64,000 nt of DNA from Aquimarina sp. TRL1 (lineage in GTDB: Bacteria > Bacteroidota > Bacteroidia > Flavobacteriales > Flavobacteriaceae), in the NCBI RefSeq assembly GCF_013365535.1, contig NZ_CP053590.1, forward strand, positions 1,106,501 through 1,170,500, written 5' to 3'. Below, piece by piece: positions 15,720 to 25,182 of the stretch (positions are counted from its first letter, which is position 1; each line of letters starts with the position of its first letter). A program made the translations under genes and the position numbers. The notes below the pieces were generated by a model that was given only the letters and a program-made list of their open reading frames with translations, made no database searches and was not told where the DNA came from.

Positions 15720-16905
15720 TAAACCGGACTTTTAACTTTATTACAAAAACATTTTCCCTACCCGTTCCCTGAAAATCGATGATCTCCAGCTTTTGGATCC
15801 ACGGTTTTTTCTTTAGCTGTTTTATCCATTCCGAAAACACTGCGTATGAAGCAACACTTCCTTCTATCGAAATCTCATCTTTAGCAAAGTTGATGCGTTG
15901 CCCTTGTTTTATTTTATGATTTGGCAAAAACAGTTTTACGTCATTCAGGCGAATTTCCCCCGGAAGGTCTTTGGTTATCGCATTACTATAAAAAGAAACC
16001 CCTCTGGTGTTATCCAATCCTGATTCAGTTAATATGGCGGTCTTATTCTTTACGTCTTTCTCCAGAGAAACCAATTTCGAATAGGTTATATTTTGTTCTC
16101 CCAGTTTCACCTGTGTCGTATGATACTCTTCCTGATAAAACTGTAATAGCAAATAACTAACCAATAAGCTCAGCAAAAAGAATCCCAGCACAAAAGCTCC
16201 GGAAATATTAAACAACTTTCTATAGACAAATAATTTCCTGGCAGCCATAACTGCTTCTGGCTCTTCAGTAAGAAGATGAGGAGATGGGAACAAATGCTGA
16301 ACCACCTGAGCAACTCCCTGAATAGATGCATTATCAATAAAATCTTCTCCAAAATGGTAACGTACGGTTTCGTCTGATGTCATTTTGGTAATTTGTTGTA
16401 ACCCTTCTGTATCAAAATGCAATTGATGTTGTAAGTTTTGAATCACCGTTACATTCAGCAGGGGTTTTATCGCAACCAAAACCAACGGTCCGATACTGAC
16501 ATCATGCGTATAAAATCCTTTTTCGGAAATCGCTGTCAGCTCTTCATTAATAAGCTCTTTTCGGGCGATGCTCACATATCTCGAATCTTCTTCGACATAC
16601 TCAAACCAAAAAAACTGTTCCGGAGCAGCATTGTATATAATCTCAGACTGGTAATTTTTTGAGTTTGCTACCTTTTTTGTGATAATCCCCTGCCCGCTGA
16701 AAGAAACCAATATCGGATGGTTTTTAGACAATACTGTCCAGAGCGCCTCCTGCTTATCCAATACAGTCTCGCTAACCAGGCGAATCGCCGTTTTTTTACG
16801 GGCAATTTTTAATACCCGATAACTACGCTGCCCGCCTTCCATATGAATATGGAGCGATTGGTAGGTCGTTCCCGTAATTGCTGTATGTACTGCTTCCTTT
16901 ATCAT
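15712..16905 (-). CDS. GspL/PilM-PilN-like assembly protein
   Basis: The N-terminal 230 residues are cytoplasmic and correspond in position to the actin-like domain of PilM/GspL. A single membrane helix follows at about 235-257 ('GAFVLGFFLLSLLVSYLLLQ'), then a periplasmic coiled coil and a PilN-like ferredoxin fold ending '...KLEIIDFQ'. Such proteins connect the ATPase to the periplasmic ring. Its start overlaps the secretin stop by one base. The actin-like motif residues are not clear, so the ATP-binding property should not be assumed. Confidence 0.68.
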   Translation of the reverse strand: MIKEAVHTAITGTTYQSLHIHMEGGQRSYRVLKIARKKTAIRLVSETVLDKQEALWTVLSKNHPILVSFSGQGIITKKVANSKNYQSEIIYNAAPEQFFWFEYVEEDSRYVSIARKELINEELTAISEKGFYTHDVSIGPLVLVAIKPLLNVTVIQNLQHQLHFDTEGLQQITKMTSDETVRYHFGEDFIDNASIQGVAQVVQHLFPSPHLLTEEPEAVMAARKLFVYRKLFNISGAFVLGFFLLSLLVSYLLLQFYQEEYHTTQVKLGEQNITYSKLVSLEKDVKNKTAILTESGLDNTRGVSFYSNAITKDLPGEIRLNDVKLFLPNHKIKQGQRINFAKDEISIEGSVASYAVFSEWIKQLKKKPWIQKLEIIDFQGTGRENVFVIKLKVRFNV

Positions 16906-18815
16906 TAGTATATTACACTAGGCTTAATAAACACATGTAATTTTGACTTATCTCTCAATTTCTTTCTACTGCTAAAAAACCATTTAATTACCGGTATTCT
17001 GGATAAAAAGGGAGTGCCGCTTCCTGAGTTTTCTTTCTCTAATTCATCGAGTCCCCCCAATAAGATCATCTCATCATTTTTTACCCGAATCAGGGACTCG
17101 AATTTCTGTGTAGATTTCCCTGGAGGGGCTCCTTCTCCTGCTCGTCCTAAAAAGGCACTCTTTTCTACAGAGATTTCCAGAGTTACATGTTCATCTAGAG
17201 AAACAAAGGGTTTAATATTCACACTCAGATTTGCTTCTGTTGCTTTCCACTGTCCTGACTGTACAATTTGATTATTCACCGTATTATTAAGAATCTGGTT
17301 TCGCTGTTCGAAATAATAACTCGTCTCACCTATAGAGACATTTGCTTCATGACCACTCAGTGTAGCAATTTTAGGTGTTGATTTCAGGTTGATGATTGAA
17401 TTGTTTTCTAATGCGCTTAAATTCGCATAAAAGTCCTTAGTGACCTTTCCAATATTGATCACTCCTAATCCATTAAAGGCATTAATTAATTTATTGATAG
17501 AAGTGGAGTTCAGGGTAACCTCCGTAGTAGGAAAAATAGTCCCTTTAGTAACGACCTTCTTTGTTCCATCTCCCAGAACGCCTTTTAATCCTGTCTGTAT
17601 ATCATACGTTTTCTTATACTGTACGATCATCACCTCTATTTGTACCAGTGGCACTACCTTATCCAGCTTACGAATCACCTGTTGCAACTCTTCTATCACT
17701 GGTTTGGAGCCAGAGACTAACAATCCGTTGAGTTCTACGAACTCCAAGACATCTACATCCTGTAACAAGGCTTTGGGCAAGGTACTTAATACGGATTCTA
17801 TGGTTCGGTTTTCCAGTTGTATCAGTTCTGTGGTTCGCAATCCGGAGGTAGATTCTCTTCCGATAATATAAAACCCATCTGTATTTTTTACGGCGTATTT
17901 CTTTCCTTTAAAAATATGTTCCAACAAGCTGTCAAAATCAATCTCTTCGGCAAAAATAGTAGTGGTTACTTCTTGTGGAAGATCATACATCGTATAGCCA
18001 ACCTTAAGCAATTCAGCGGCTTCTGAAATAACTGCCATCGCACTTGCTTCTGTAGCTTTGATATACAAATATCCATTTTTTTTGAGCTCTAATTGTAAGT
18101 CTCCCCGCTCCAATTGCCCCCTGTTTTTGGTACGCACTCTCCTTTTATTCGATGGTTTAGTATTCAATGCTCCTTCCTGATCTTTAGACAGAAAGTAGAA
18201 CCCATTTTCGTCTTTATCTACCAATAATTGATTGGACTTTGCCATCATATTAACAACCTGATCAAAAGGTCTGTTTACAATATAAGCAGAGACTTTCATG
18301 GTTTTGACATCAGGTCCCAGGACAATGTTTTTATCCGACAGTTCTGTAATATAAGCTGCCACTGCAGCTAATGAATCTTTTTTTAGCTTTAGTGATAAAA
18401 AGTCATTTTGCTTGTTATAACTAATCTGTAATTTCTTTGGCGGAACAGGTTTTGGTAGTTCCTTTACCTCTTCTTTGGGCTTAAAAAGAATAATCCCATT
18501 CATAAACTGAACCTGTAATTCATACTTGCGAATCAGGAACATAAATACTTCCTTGACCTGAACTTCAAAAAAATTACTAACCACTTGTTGGTTGAGTTTA
18601 GGATCAACATCTACATTGATTTTATGCTCCTCTGCCAGTGAGGTAATAATCTCAAAGAGTGTCAACCCGGATACATCCAGCTGTGTTACTTCGTTTAAGC
18701 CCTTTTTGGTCTGAGCCATTTCGTTTAATTGTGCTTCCACGGTTTTATAATCCGATTGTGCTACCAGTTGTTGTAGCATCAGCAATACCCCAAAAAATAT
18801 GATTCTTCGTATCAT
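16905..18815 (-). CDS. Secretin (GspD/PilQ family)
   Basis: Residues 1-19 form a signal peptide ending in VAQ. The N-terminal half has repeated short domains ('LSLKLKKDSLAAVAAYITEL', 'VNMMAKSNQLLVDKDENGFY') compatible with STN/N-domains. The C-terminal third is the secretin channel: 'VPLVQIEVMIVQYKKTYDIQ' begins it, then 'TPKIATLSGHEANVSIGETS', and near the end 'LIRVKNDEMILLGGLDELEK' and 'GTPFLSRIPVIKWFFSSRKK', a hallmark secretin signature. It should form the outer-membrane pore. It lies three bases downstream of the ATPase gene. Confidence 0.95.
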   Translation of the reverse strand: MIRRIIFFGVLLMLQQLVAQSDYKTVEAQLNEMAQTKKGLNEVTQLDVSGLTLFEIITSLAEEHKINVDVDPKLNQQVVSNFFEVQVKEVFMFLIRKYELQVQFMNGIILFKPKEEVKELPKPVPPKKLQISYNKQNDFLSLKLKKDSLAAVAAYITELSDKNIVLGPDVKTMKVSAYIVNRPFDQVVNMMAKSNQLLVDKDENGFYFLSKDQEGALNTKPSNKRRVRTKNRGQLERGDLQLELKKNGYLYIKATEASAMAVISEAAELLKVGYTMYDLPQEVTTTIFAEEIDFDSLLEHIFKGKKYAVKNTDGFYIIGRESTSGLRTTELIQLENRTIESVLSTLPKALLQDVDVLEFVELNGLLVSGSKPVIEELQQVIRKLDKVVPLVQIEVMIVQYKKTYDIQTGLKGVLGDGTKKVVTKGTIFPTTEVTLNSTSINKLINAFNGLGVINIGKVTKDFYANLSALENNSIINLKSTPKIATLSGHEANVSIGETSYYFEQRNQILNNTVNNQIVQSGQWKATEANLSVNIKPFVSLDEHVTLEISVEKSAFLGRAGEGAPPGKSTQKFESLIRVKNDEMILLGGLDELEKENSGSGTPFLSRIPVIKWFFSSRKKLRDKSKLHVFIKPSVIY

Positions 18816-18817
18816 TT

Positions 18818-20248
18818 TTACCCTTCTATTATAATAGAATACACTTCTTCTATCGTTGTAACCCCTTTAGACACTAATCGTAGTGCTTTTACGGATAATC
18901 TATTTTCTTTATCTCGTAAGAATTGTTCTTCTAATTGTTGTGAATTTGTCTTTATTGCCTGTGTTAATTCATAATCCACAGGAATCATTTCATAAATAGC
19001 AGTTCTTCCTTTATAACCTGTATAATAACATTGATCACACCCTACTGCTACATAATGGGTTTTCAACTGCCGGAATAAAGGATGCTTATATGCTTCTTCT
19101 CGTACTGTTTCTTCTCGTTTACAGCACTCACATAGTTTTCGTACCAATCGCTGTGCTACAGAAATTTTTAAGGTTTCTGCTATCAAAAAAGCAGGAACTC
19201 CCATATCGATCAGTCTGGAGATGGTTCCTATAGCAGAATTGGTATGAATGGTAGACAGTACCAAATGCCCGGTAAGGCTTGCACGAATAGCCATTTCTGC
19301 AGTAGCCCCATCCCGGATCTCTCCCAGCATAATAATATCCGGATCTTGTCGTAAAAAGGTCCGCAAGGCACTCGAAAAAGAAAGCCCTATATCCTCTCTC
19401 AACTGTACCTGATTAATCCCCTTTAAGGTATACTCTATCGGGTCTTCTATCGTGACAATATTACTGGTCATTTTATTCAGTAGTTTCAGGCTGGCATATA
19501 AGGTGGTGGTCTTTCCTGATCCGGTTGGTCCACTGATCAGAATGATTCCCTTAGAAGCTTTTAAGGCTTCCAGGTATTGTTCTTTCTCTGTAGATTCCAT
19601 TCCCAGTGCATCAATGCTTACATGGGTCGTATCTCTCCCCAGTAATCGCATAACTATTTTCTCTCCGTACAAAGTCGGCAGTATCGATACCCGAATATCA
19701 AATGCCTCGTAATTAATACGTCCATCCTGTGGCAATCGTTTTTCGGTAATATCCAAATTGGATCTGATCTTTATTTTATTGACCAGTTCCAAATAATTTT
19801 CTCTTTCTATTTTAAATTTTTCAATCAGCTTTCCATCAATCCGATAGCGAATTCTGGCTTCATCACTAAACACTTCGAAATGAATATCACTACTCCCGAT
19901 GCGTTTGGCTTCCAGGATTAATTCATCCAGAAAATCCTGACCTCCCTGTATTGTCTTAGCTGCTGCTGTTTCTCCTGTCGCAGTTGTCTCTATTTCTGTT
20001 CCTCTGCGGTAATATCGGATCAATGCTTTTTTGATCGCTGCAGAAGAAATCGGAGCTACTTCTATAGCTGTTCCTAATAATAGTGTGAGCTCTTCCCGAA
20101 CCATTTCGGAATCTTTATCTGCTGCTACATAGAAACAAAGGGCATCTCCCTGATCTTCTTTGGGAATCACCTGTAGGTGATGTGCCAGATCTGCCGGAAT
20201 CCGCTGTTGTAGCTCTGTTGTTAATTCGATGATATTCTCTCCGTTCAT
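18818..20248 (-). CDS. GspE/PilB-type assembly ATPase
   Basis: A T2SSE N-terminal domain occupies about the first 110 residues. The motor domain shows Walker A 'GPTGSGKTTTLYA' at about 238, an Asp box 'IVTIEDPIEY', Walker B 'IMLGEIRDGATAEMAI' at about 306 and a His box 'TGHLVLSTIHTNSAIG'. The metal-binding CM loop is visible as two C-x2-C pairs ('CECC' and 'CDQC'), found in GspE and PilB. The protein powers pseudopilus or pilus extension at the inner membrane. It overlaps the peptidase gene by four bases. The set has no second PilT-like retraction ATPase in this window, which favours a type II-like machine. Confidence 0.95.
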   Translation of the reverse strand: MNGENIIELTTELQQRIPADLAHHLQVIPKEDQGDALCFYVAADKDSEMVREELTLLLGTAIEVAPISSAAIKKALIRYYRRGTEIETTATGETAAAKTIQGGQDFLDELILEAKRIGSSDIHFEVFSDEARIRYRIDGKLIEKFKIERENYLELVNKIKIRSNLDITEKRLPQDGRINYEAFDIRVSILPTLYGEKIVMRLLGRDTTHVSIDALGMESTEKEQYLEALKASKGIILISGPTGSGKTTTLYASLKLLNKMTSNIVTIEDPIEYTLKGINQVQLREDIGLSFSSALRTFLRQDPDIIMLGEIRDGATAEMAIRASLTGHLVLSTIHTNSAIGTISRLIDMGVPAFLIAETLKISVAQRLVRKLCECCKREETVREEAYKHPLFRQLKTHYVAVGCDQCYYTGYKGRTAIYEMIPVDYELTQAIKTNSQQLEEQFLRDKENRLSVKALRLVSKGVTTIEEVYSIIIEG

Positions 20249-20745
20249 AACACACTCAGTTTAGCATAAAAAACATCGGACTCCCAGCATATTTGAAACA
20301 CGCGTATCCCTAGCATATAGAGTGCCAATAATCCTGCTAAAGGGACCAAAGCCGTTTTTCTAAGGGTAGGAATTGCAGTAAACACCACAATAGAAAAGAG
20401 CAGTCCACTGATAAAAAACAGTATAAAATTAGACGGACTAAAAAAGGGAATTACAGCTGCCAGAAATAATATATCTCCCAGACCGATCATTTCCAAAAGA
20501 TCTGTAGCTGCTGTGTTGCGAATACGAATATACAGATAGCCCCCTCCCAGAGTCAATAGTAAAAACAACAGAGAATATCCTGCCATTTTCACTTCATATC
20601 CCCTGAGGTAAAACTGGTATGCTCCCAGTACAAATATCCCAATAGGAAGTGCTATATGGATCGCTCTATGGCGATAGTCCTGCCAGAAAATCAATGCCAA
20701 AAGCACCAATACGCCTACTTCTATAAGTAATTCCTGATACTCCAT
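20245..20745 (-). CDS. Short type IV prepilin peptidase (A24 family)
   Basis: This 166-residue protein has about five membrane helices. The A24 aspartic protease signature is visible: 'WQDYRHRAIHI' near residue 21 carries the first catalytic Asp, and 'EMIGLGDILFLAAVIPFF' carries the GxGD aspartate at about residue 90. The N-terminal methyltransferase domain and the cysteine-rich loop of PilD are missing, so this is the short form seen in archaea and some bacteria. It should process the three pseudopilins of this operon. Its start overlaps the upstream pseudopilin stop by one base. Confidence 0.88.
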   Translation of the reverse strand: MEYQELLIEVGVLVLLALIFWQDYRHRAIHIALPIGIFVLGAYQFYLRGYEVKMAGYSLLFLLLTLGGGYLYIRIRNTAATDLLEMIGLGDILFLAAVIPFFSPSNFILFFISGLLFSIVVFTAIPTLRKTALVPLAGLLALYMLGIRVFQICWESDVFYAKLSVL

Positions 20746-21170
20746 TAATCCCTCACTACTTCTTTTAATTGCTTTTTATCATCAATCGACCAGGTATTGA
20801 AATTTCCATCTCCATCAAAATCAGATAACGAAGTTGCAGTTGCCTTAAAATTATTGGTTCCTGCTTCGATAATTTGAATCTGATATACGGCCTGCCCCCC
20901 TTGTTCTATGGTCAATGCCGGCTCGAATCCCAATGCTTCAAAATCACTGCTATAGCGTGAGTGTCGGTAAAAGTAGTTTTTCTCTAAACCATAGAGGTGA
21001 TTGAGCATACTCTGCGCCTCGATGGACTTCGCCTGGGCAATCACAGAGGTCTGACTGGGCAGTACCATGAGTAATAATATGCCTATAATACACAAGACGA
21101 TCAGAATCTCTGTCATCGAATATGCGGCTACATATCCTTTTTTTAACTGTCGATGTTTTTTTATAACCAT
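20745..21170 (-). CDS. Major pseudopilin-like protein (GspG-like)
   Basis: The N-terminus has the class III signal 'GYVAAYSMTEILIVLCII', in which a cut before Tyr places Glu at +5, followed by a 20-residue hydrophobic helix. The leader ends with Ala rather than Gly at -1, which deviates from the rule. The C-terminal domain is short with an aspartate-rich 'DFDGDGNFNTWSIDD' loop that could bind calcium, as in GspG. It is separated from the GspF gene by a 109-base gap, the largest in the operon, so it may have its own promoter. Confidence 0.85.
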   Translation of the reverse strand: MVIKKHRQLKKGYVAAYSMTEILIVLCIIGILLLMVLPSQTSVIAQAKSIEAQSMLNHLYGLEKNYFYRHSRYSSDFEALGFEPALTIEQGGQAVYQIQIIEAGTNNFKATATSLSDFDGDGNFNTWSIDDKKQLKEVVRD

Positions 21171-21279
21171 AATCTTCGTGTTCCTTATTTTTCTATTGTA
21201 TTCACAATTTTTTATCGTTCATCTTCCCTGTTCTTACAGGTTATTTATTCCTTCTCCCCAATAATTGGAGTATCAATAT

Positions 21280-22419
21280 TTATCCTCCTCTGATAATCTT
21301 ACTGAGATCAAACATCGGAGCATACATTGCTACCATAATCACACCTACGATGAGTCCGATCACAATAATGATAATGGGTTCCAGAATTACTCCTATCATT
21401 TTGGTCTTATGTTCTACTTCTTCATCATATTCATCTGCCAAACGGGCGAACATAGTATCTAATTGATTGATTTCTTCTGCCACAGCCACCATCGATGTGA
21501 GCTTATATTCGTAGATACGGTGCTTCTTCATCGCCGCTGCAAACGACGTTCCGCGAATTACATCGGTTCGGATGGTATCTATGGATGTTTCGATGGGATA
21601 AAACCCAATTACTTTTTTTACCATTTCCAGAGAATCGGTCAGGGGTGTTCTGGCAGTCAGCAACAAATCCAGAAACTGACAATACCGAGCCAGATATACC
21701 ATTTTGATCAAGCGTCCAAAAAAGGGAATTTTAAGTAATACTTGTGCCTGATACCTCCTGTAGGTCGGATGTTTTTTATACAGCCTGATCAGCAGTACTA
21801 CCGTCAGTAGTACTACGATGCCGATTCCCAGAATCAATGGAAATTTTTCTGACAGCAGCATGATTTTTTTGGTCAATGCAGGCAATTCGCCATCAAACTG
21901 CTGAAACACGGAACCAAACATAGGTACCACATAGGATAGCATAAAATACAGTACCCCTACGGTGAGTAGCAAGACAAAAGACGGATAGGTAATTACTGAT
22001 ATGATCTGTTTTTTCAGTTTGAGTTGCCTTTTGAAATACTTATGCAACTCCATCAGTACCGCATCCAGTTTTTTGGTTTCTTCTCCTATTTTAATACTGT
22101 AGTACTCATAGGGAGAAAACCGGTTGGTTTCTTCCAGCGCCTCATAAAAGTTCTTTCCTTTGATGATCTTATTTTTTATCCCCAAGATCAGGTCTCTGAT
22201 AAATTCTTTTTTCTGCTGATTCGCCAGTATATCCAGTGCTGTTTTAAAATCTACCCCTGCCCCCAGTAAGGTCGCCAGGTCCTTATACAGTTTTTCTTTT
22301 TCCTTGGCGCCAAACTTTTTGGTCAGCCCGATTTCCTGGTGCAGAAACCCCTTCCCAATACGGTCTTGACCTTTGGTTTTATTTTTTCCGGATAATGTCG
22401 ATAAATCTACTTCCATCAA
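21280..22419 (-). CDS. GspF/PilC inner-membrane platform protein
   Basis: The protein has the usual two T2SSF repeats: residues about 48-165 and about 245-370. Three membrane segments are visible, including 'VITYPSFVLLLTVGVLYFML' and, near the end, 'LEPIIIIVIGLIVGVIMVAM', typical of the family. The 'GFYPIETSIDTIRTDVIRGT' stretch is the second repeat's amphipathic motif. It forms the core of the assembly platform with the ATPase. It overlaps the upstream pseudopilin by four bases. Confidence 0.95.
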   Translation of the reverse strand: MMEVDLSTLSGKNKTKGQDRIGKGFLHQEIGLTKKFGAKEKEKLYKDLATLLGAGVDFKTALDILANQQKKEFIRDLILGIKNKIIKGKNFYEALEETNRFSPYEYYSIKIGEETKKLDAVLMELHKYFKRQLKLKKQIISVITYPSFVLLLTVGVLYFMLSYVVPMFGSVFQQFDGELPALTKKIMLLSEKFPLILGIGIVVLLTVVLLIRLYKKHPTYRRYQAQVLLKIPFFGRLIKMVYLARYCQFLDLLLTARTPLTDSLEMVKKVIGFYPIETSIDTIRTDVIRGTSFAAAMKKHRIYEYKLTSMVAVAEEINQLDTMFARLADEYDEEVEHKTKMIGVILEPIIIIVIGLIVGVIMVAMYAPMFDLSKIIRGG

Positions 22420-22886
22420 AAATTCATTCGTGTGGTTGCCTTATACTGTTTTGCTACCCATAGAGACAGTGACTCTTCAAACATAGTCGTTCGGATCTCT
22501 GCCTTGTGGATATAAATTTCTCCTGTGTTTTTGTCCGTTTCCGAAAACAAAACCACTTTTTCTATAGCGATGGTATCTTTGATCATTCCCTGAGTACGAA
22601 TCAGCTGCTGTGGCTGAACGGTGTACCCTATACTACTCTCATCATATCCAATCGCGGAAAACCCTTCAGGGGTCTTTATTATTTTTACCGCTTCATAAAA
22701 ATCTGTTTTCATTCGCAGGTACATTCCCGACAGCTTATCTTGCTGCTCCATGGATTCCCTGTATAAACGGATCTGATCGACAAATGTCGAATATGCAAAA
22801 TAGATCAATCCCAGGATAATAGACATAATAGCCAGATTGACCAGCATCTCTAAAATGGTAAAGGCTTTAATACTATAATTGCTCAT
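22416..22886 (-). CDS. Minor pseudopilin (GspJ/GspI-like)
   Basis: The signal 'SIKAFTILEMLVNLAIMSII' places F at +1 and Glu at +5 after Ala at -1, and is followed by the hydrophobic helix of a type IV pilin. The 156-residue length and the tail of beta strands fit a minor pseudopilin at the pseudopilus tip. It overlaps both neighbours by 4 and 14 bases. Confidence 0.82.
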   Translation of the reverse strand: MSNYSIKAFTILEMLVNLAIMSIILGLIYFAYSTFVDQIRLYRESMEQQDKLSGMYLRMKTDFYEAVKIIKTPEGFSAIGYDESSIGYTVQPQQLIRTQGMIKDTIAIEKVVLFSETDKNTGEIYIHKAEIRTTMFEESLSLWVAKQYKATTRMNF

Positions 22887-23283
22887 CGTCCATTTCTATT
22901 AAATAATTATATACCTGTACGGTATCCTGATCTTTTAGTACCGTAAAAACTACTTGTCGCACTCCTGTCTCCCCATAAGGCAGGATGCGCTTAGCTATCC
23001 TAAAAGAGGGCTGAGTTATCATCCCCTCTTCCCAATCCTGTGTTTCTTGCAACTCGATATATGCCTTATCTACTGCCAACCGCATTTTTAGCTCCACCGC
23101 AGAAGGGCTGCTATTGAGTACCTGTACATACAACCGAATCGCAATCAGCAAACAAGTTGCTATAATGGTGATCGCAATCACTGATTCCAGGAGTGAACTG
23201 GCTGGAACCCGATAGTTACTGTACTTGCTTAATCCGCTCAAAACCGTTGTTTTTTGGTGAATCGAACAAAGGAAGTCCAGCAA
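22873..23283 (-). CDS. Minor pseudopilin (GspI/GspH-like)
   Basis: The pilin signal is 'RVPASSLLESVIAITIIATC', with the cut after Ala and Glu at +5. The ATG at 23283 gives an unusually long 28-residue leader and overlaps the upstream gene by 68 bases; a TTG at 23241 would give a 14-residue leader with a 26-base overlap. The body is a short beta-rich domain. It forms a set of minor pseudopilins with its neighbours. Confidence 0.75.
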   Translation of the reverse strand: MLDFLCSIHQKTTVLSGLSKYSNYRVPASSLLESVIAITIIATCLLIAIRLYVQVLNSSPSAVELKMRLAVDKAYIELQETQDWEEGMITQPSFRIAKRILPYGETGVRQVVFTVLKDQDTVQVYNYLIEMDDEQL

Positions 23284-24451
23284 AATCTGCCGGAATATCT
23301 TCGGTAGTAATCACCCCGTTAAAAATCATATCCTCATACTGAGCGCTTTCTGTAATGAGTTCGAATTTATGTACGTATACACTTCCCCGAACAACGCCTT
23401 CTAACTGTAGCAATCCATCGACATACACATCGCCGGTAATCACCGCTTTTTCTTCAATGATTACTTTTTGTTGCTGACTCTGTTCAAAATTCTTGCTATC
23501 CATCACCACACCTCCATATATTGTCGCTCCCTTAGCAATATGAATATTGCATTCAGTATTTATCCCAGAAGCCGGGATAATCAAACAAGAGGGATAGGAT
23601 AAGATCACATCGGTACCAATCTCGATTTCTTTATCGGCCAGTACCTGAATACTTCCTCTAAAACCACTTCCTATCACCACTTTTGGCGCCTGGATAATCA
23701 CATCTTCTAATAGGGTTTCTTTATTGATATACAGCGTATCTGCACTTCTGATAATCACATGACCCCGTGCCTGTAGCCCATCTAGGTTTTCTCCTTTGGC
23801 AACAAAAATTTCTCTTAGCGGTTGTTGAAAACTTTGATAGATATTCCGTTCAGAAAAACGATTTCCACGTACCGGAATTTCTCTTTTCTCCGTACTTGCT
23901 ATTCTCGGTATCTCCCGCAGCGGAGGTAGTTTGGAAGCAGATCGTCCAATTTTTCCTCTGATGACGGGATTATTTTTCACCTCATTTCCTCCGATATGAG
24001 CTATTTCATATCCCAATTCCGGTAATTGCATGGCACCTATTATCTGAGCAGTTCCGGACACTTTAATTTCTTCTCCATAATCGCAGGCATAGAGTGCCGG
24101 CATTTCTTTTTTTCTTTTTGTTCCCACGATATAGCAACTGCGGATGGTATCTTTTTTAAAATACGCTTTTCCGACAACCCGCTCATACATCCCCCATGGA
24201 ACTCTGGATACTGTACAGGTAATCCCATCTTCAAACAGTTTAATTTCAGTTCCTTTATCCCTATTCGGCTGTTGCGATTGTGCTAAGAAGTATGTAAAAC
24301 AGCTCTCGCAGCGATCGATCAAACTGGCTTGTAATTGCTCCCTACTATGTTTACTGATATAGGCGGTAAACAGGTATACCAATCCACTGCATAAAATCGC
24401 GATGATCAAACACACATAGATTGCATATAATAAAGAGCCTGCTTTTACCAT
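23216..24451 (-). CDS. GspK-like pseudopilin with beta-helix (bactofilin-like) body
   Basis: The N-terminus 'MVKAGSLLYAIYVCLIIAIL' looks like a class III signal with Gly at +1 but Tyr at +5 instead of Glu, as in GspK, which also lacks Glu5. The 411-residue length also fits GspK. The body (about 225-375) does not look like GspK's SAM-like domains: it is a run of short hydrophobic strands with glycine turns such as 'ARGHVIIRSADTLYINKETL' and 'GATIYGGVVMDSKN', as in bactofilins or right-handed beta helices. It could cap the pseudopilus or organise cargo at its tip. It overlaps the MORN gene by one base. Confidence 0.65.
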   Translation of the reverse strand: MVKAGSLLYAIYVCLIIAILCSGLVYLFTAYISKHSREQLQASLIDRCESCFTYFLAQSQQPNRDKGTEIKLFEDGITCTVSRVPWGMYERVVGKAYFKKDTIRSCYIVGTKRKKEMPALYACDYGEEIKVSGTAQIIGAMQLPELGYEIAHIGGNEVKNNPVIRGKIGRSASKLPPLREIPRIASTEKREIPVRGNRFSERNIYQSFQQPLREIFVAKGENLDGLQARGHVIIRSADTLYINKETLLEDVIIQAPKVVIGSGFRGSIQVLADKEIEIGTDVILSYPSCLIIPASGINTECNIHIAKGATIYGGVVMDSKNFEQSQQQKVIIEEKAVITGDVYVDGLLQLEGVVRGSVYVHKFELITESAQYEDMIFNGVITTEDIPADFAGLPLFDSPKNNGFERIKQVQ

Positions 24452-25149
24452 TAGTTACTTTGTTTTGGCGGGATATTCGTTTTGGGTTTTTGTTGTTTCT
24501 TAGCGCGTTTTTTTAGTTCCCGTTGTCTTTTTTTTGCGGCTTTTTCTGCGGCTGTTTTTTTTCTAAATACCTTTTGGAACCAGGCTTTGCTATTTGTAAT
24601 CCACCCTTCTTTTTTGGGCTTCTCTGTCTTTTCGTTTCGCTTTTTGGGTTTTTCGACTACTTTTTCTCCTTGTTTGAAATAAGTTGTATCCTGTGTCTGG
24701 TAATCAATCCAGCGTCCGTGTTTTTTTCCTCGGGAATATTTCCCGCTGATACGGGCTACTCCCTGATCTGAGTAGGCTGTGTATGTACCAGAACGCAATC
24801 CTTCCCGCCAGTAGGTTACTTCTTTTAGCGTTCCGTTTTGATACCAGCTACTCCAGCGATGGTGCTTGATTCCTTTTTCAAAAAAACCTTCTTCTGCGAT
24901 ACCTGCTCCTCGGTAACTCTTGGTATACCGACCCTGTAGTAACGCTCCATTAGCTCCTGACTGACTTTGATGAATCTCCCCAAGCCGATACCAGTAATAC
25001 TGCCGGTTTTCTTTAAACACAGTTAGCTTATGATCGGTTACATAAAACTCATAATTGTACTGATCATCCGAAATGATCTTTCGGGTTTCTTTAGAAAGAA
25101 ACTGGAAAGAGCACAGCCCTCCTATTAGTACTAACAGCAATAATCTCAT
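24451..25149 (-). CDS. MORN-repeat (YwqK-like) exported protein with basic tail
   Basis: A short signal sequence (first 18 residues) precedes about three MORN_2-like repeats: 'GRYTKSYRGAGIAEEGFFEK', 'WSSWYQNGTLKEVTYWREGL' and 'GVARISGKYSRGKKHGRWID'. The last 70 residues are extremely basic and repeat Lys/Arg runs, including 'AAKKRQRELKKRAKKQQKPK'. Such MORN proteins are frequent in Bacteroidota, mostly without a known role. Its fixed place at the start of a secretion operon suggests a peripheral scaffold, which is inference. The gene lies 33 bases after the lipoprotein gene. Confidence 0.7.
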   Translation of the reverse strand: MRLLLLVLIGGLCSFQFLSKETRKIISDDQYNYEFYVTDHKLTVFKENRQYYWYRLGEIHQSQSGANGALLQGRYTKSYRGAGIAEEGFFEKGIKHHRWSSWYQNGTLKEVTYWREGLRSGTYTAYSDQGVARISGKYSRGKKHGRWIDYQTQDTTYFKQGEKVVEKPKKRNEKTEKPKKEGWITNSKAWFQKVFRKKTAAEKAAKKRQRELKKRAKKQQKPKTNIPPKQSN

Positions 25150-25182
25150 AATGATTTGGTCTTTATCAGGTTGGTGATTTCT

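Noticed and set aside
21227-21240. CCTGT-TCTT-ACAGG hairpin as terminator within the secretion operon
   Set aside because: Five-base stem without a U-run; more likely incidental or a weak processing site.
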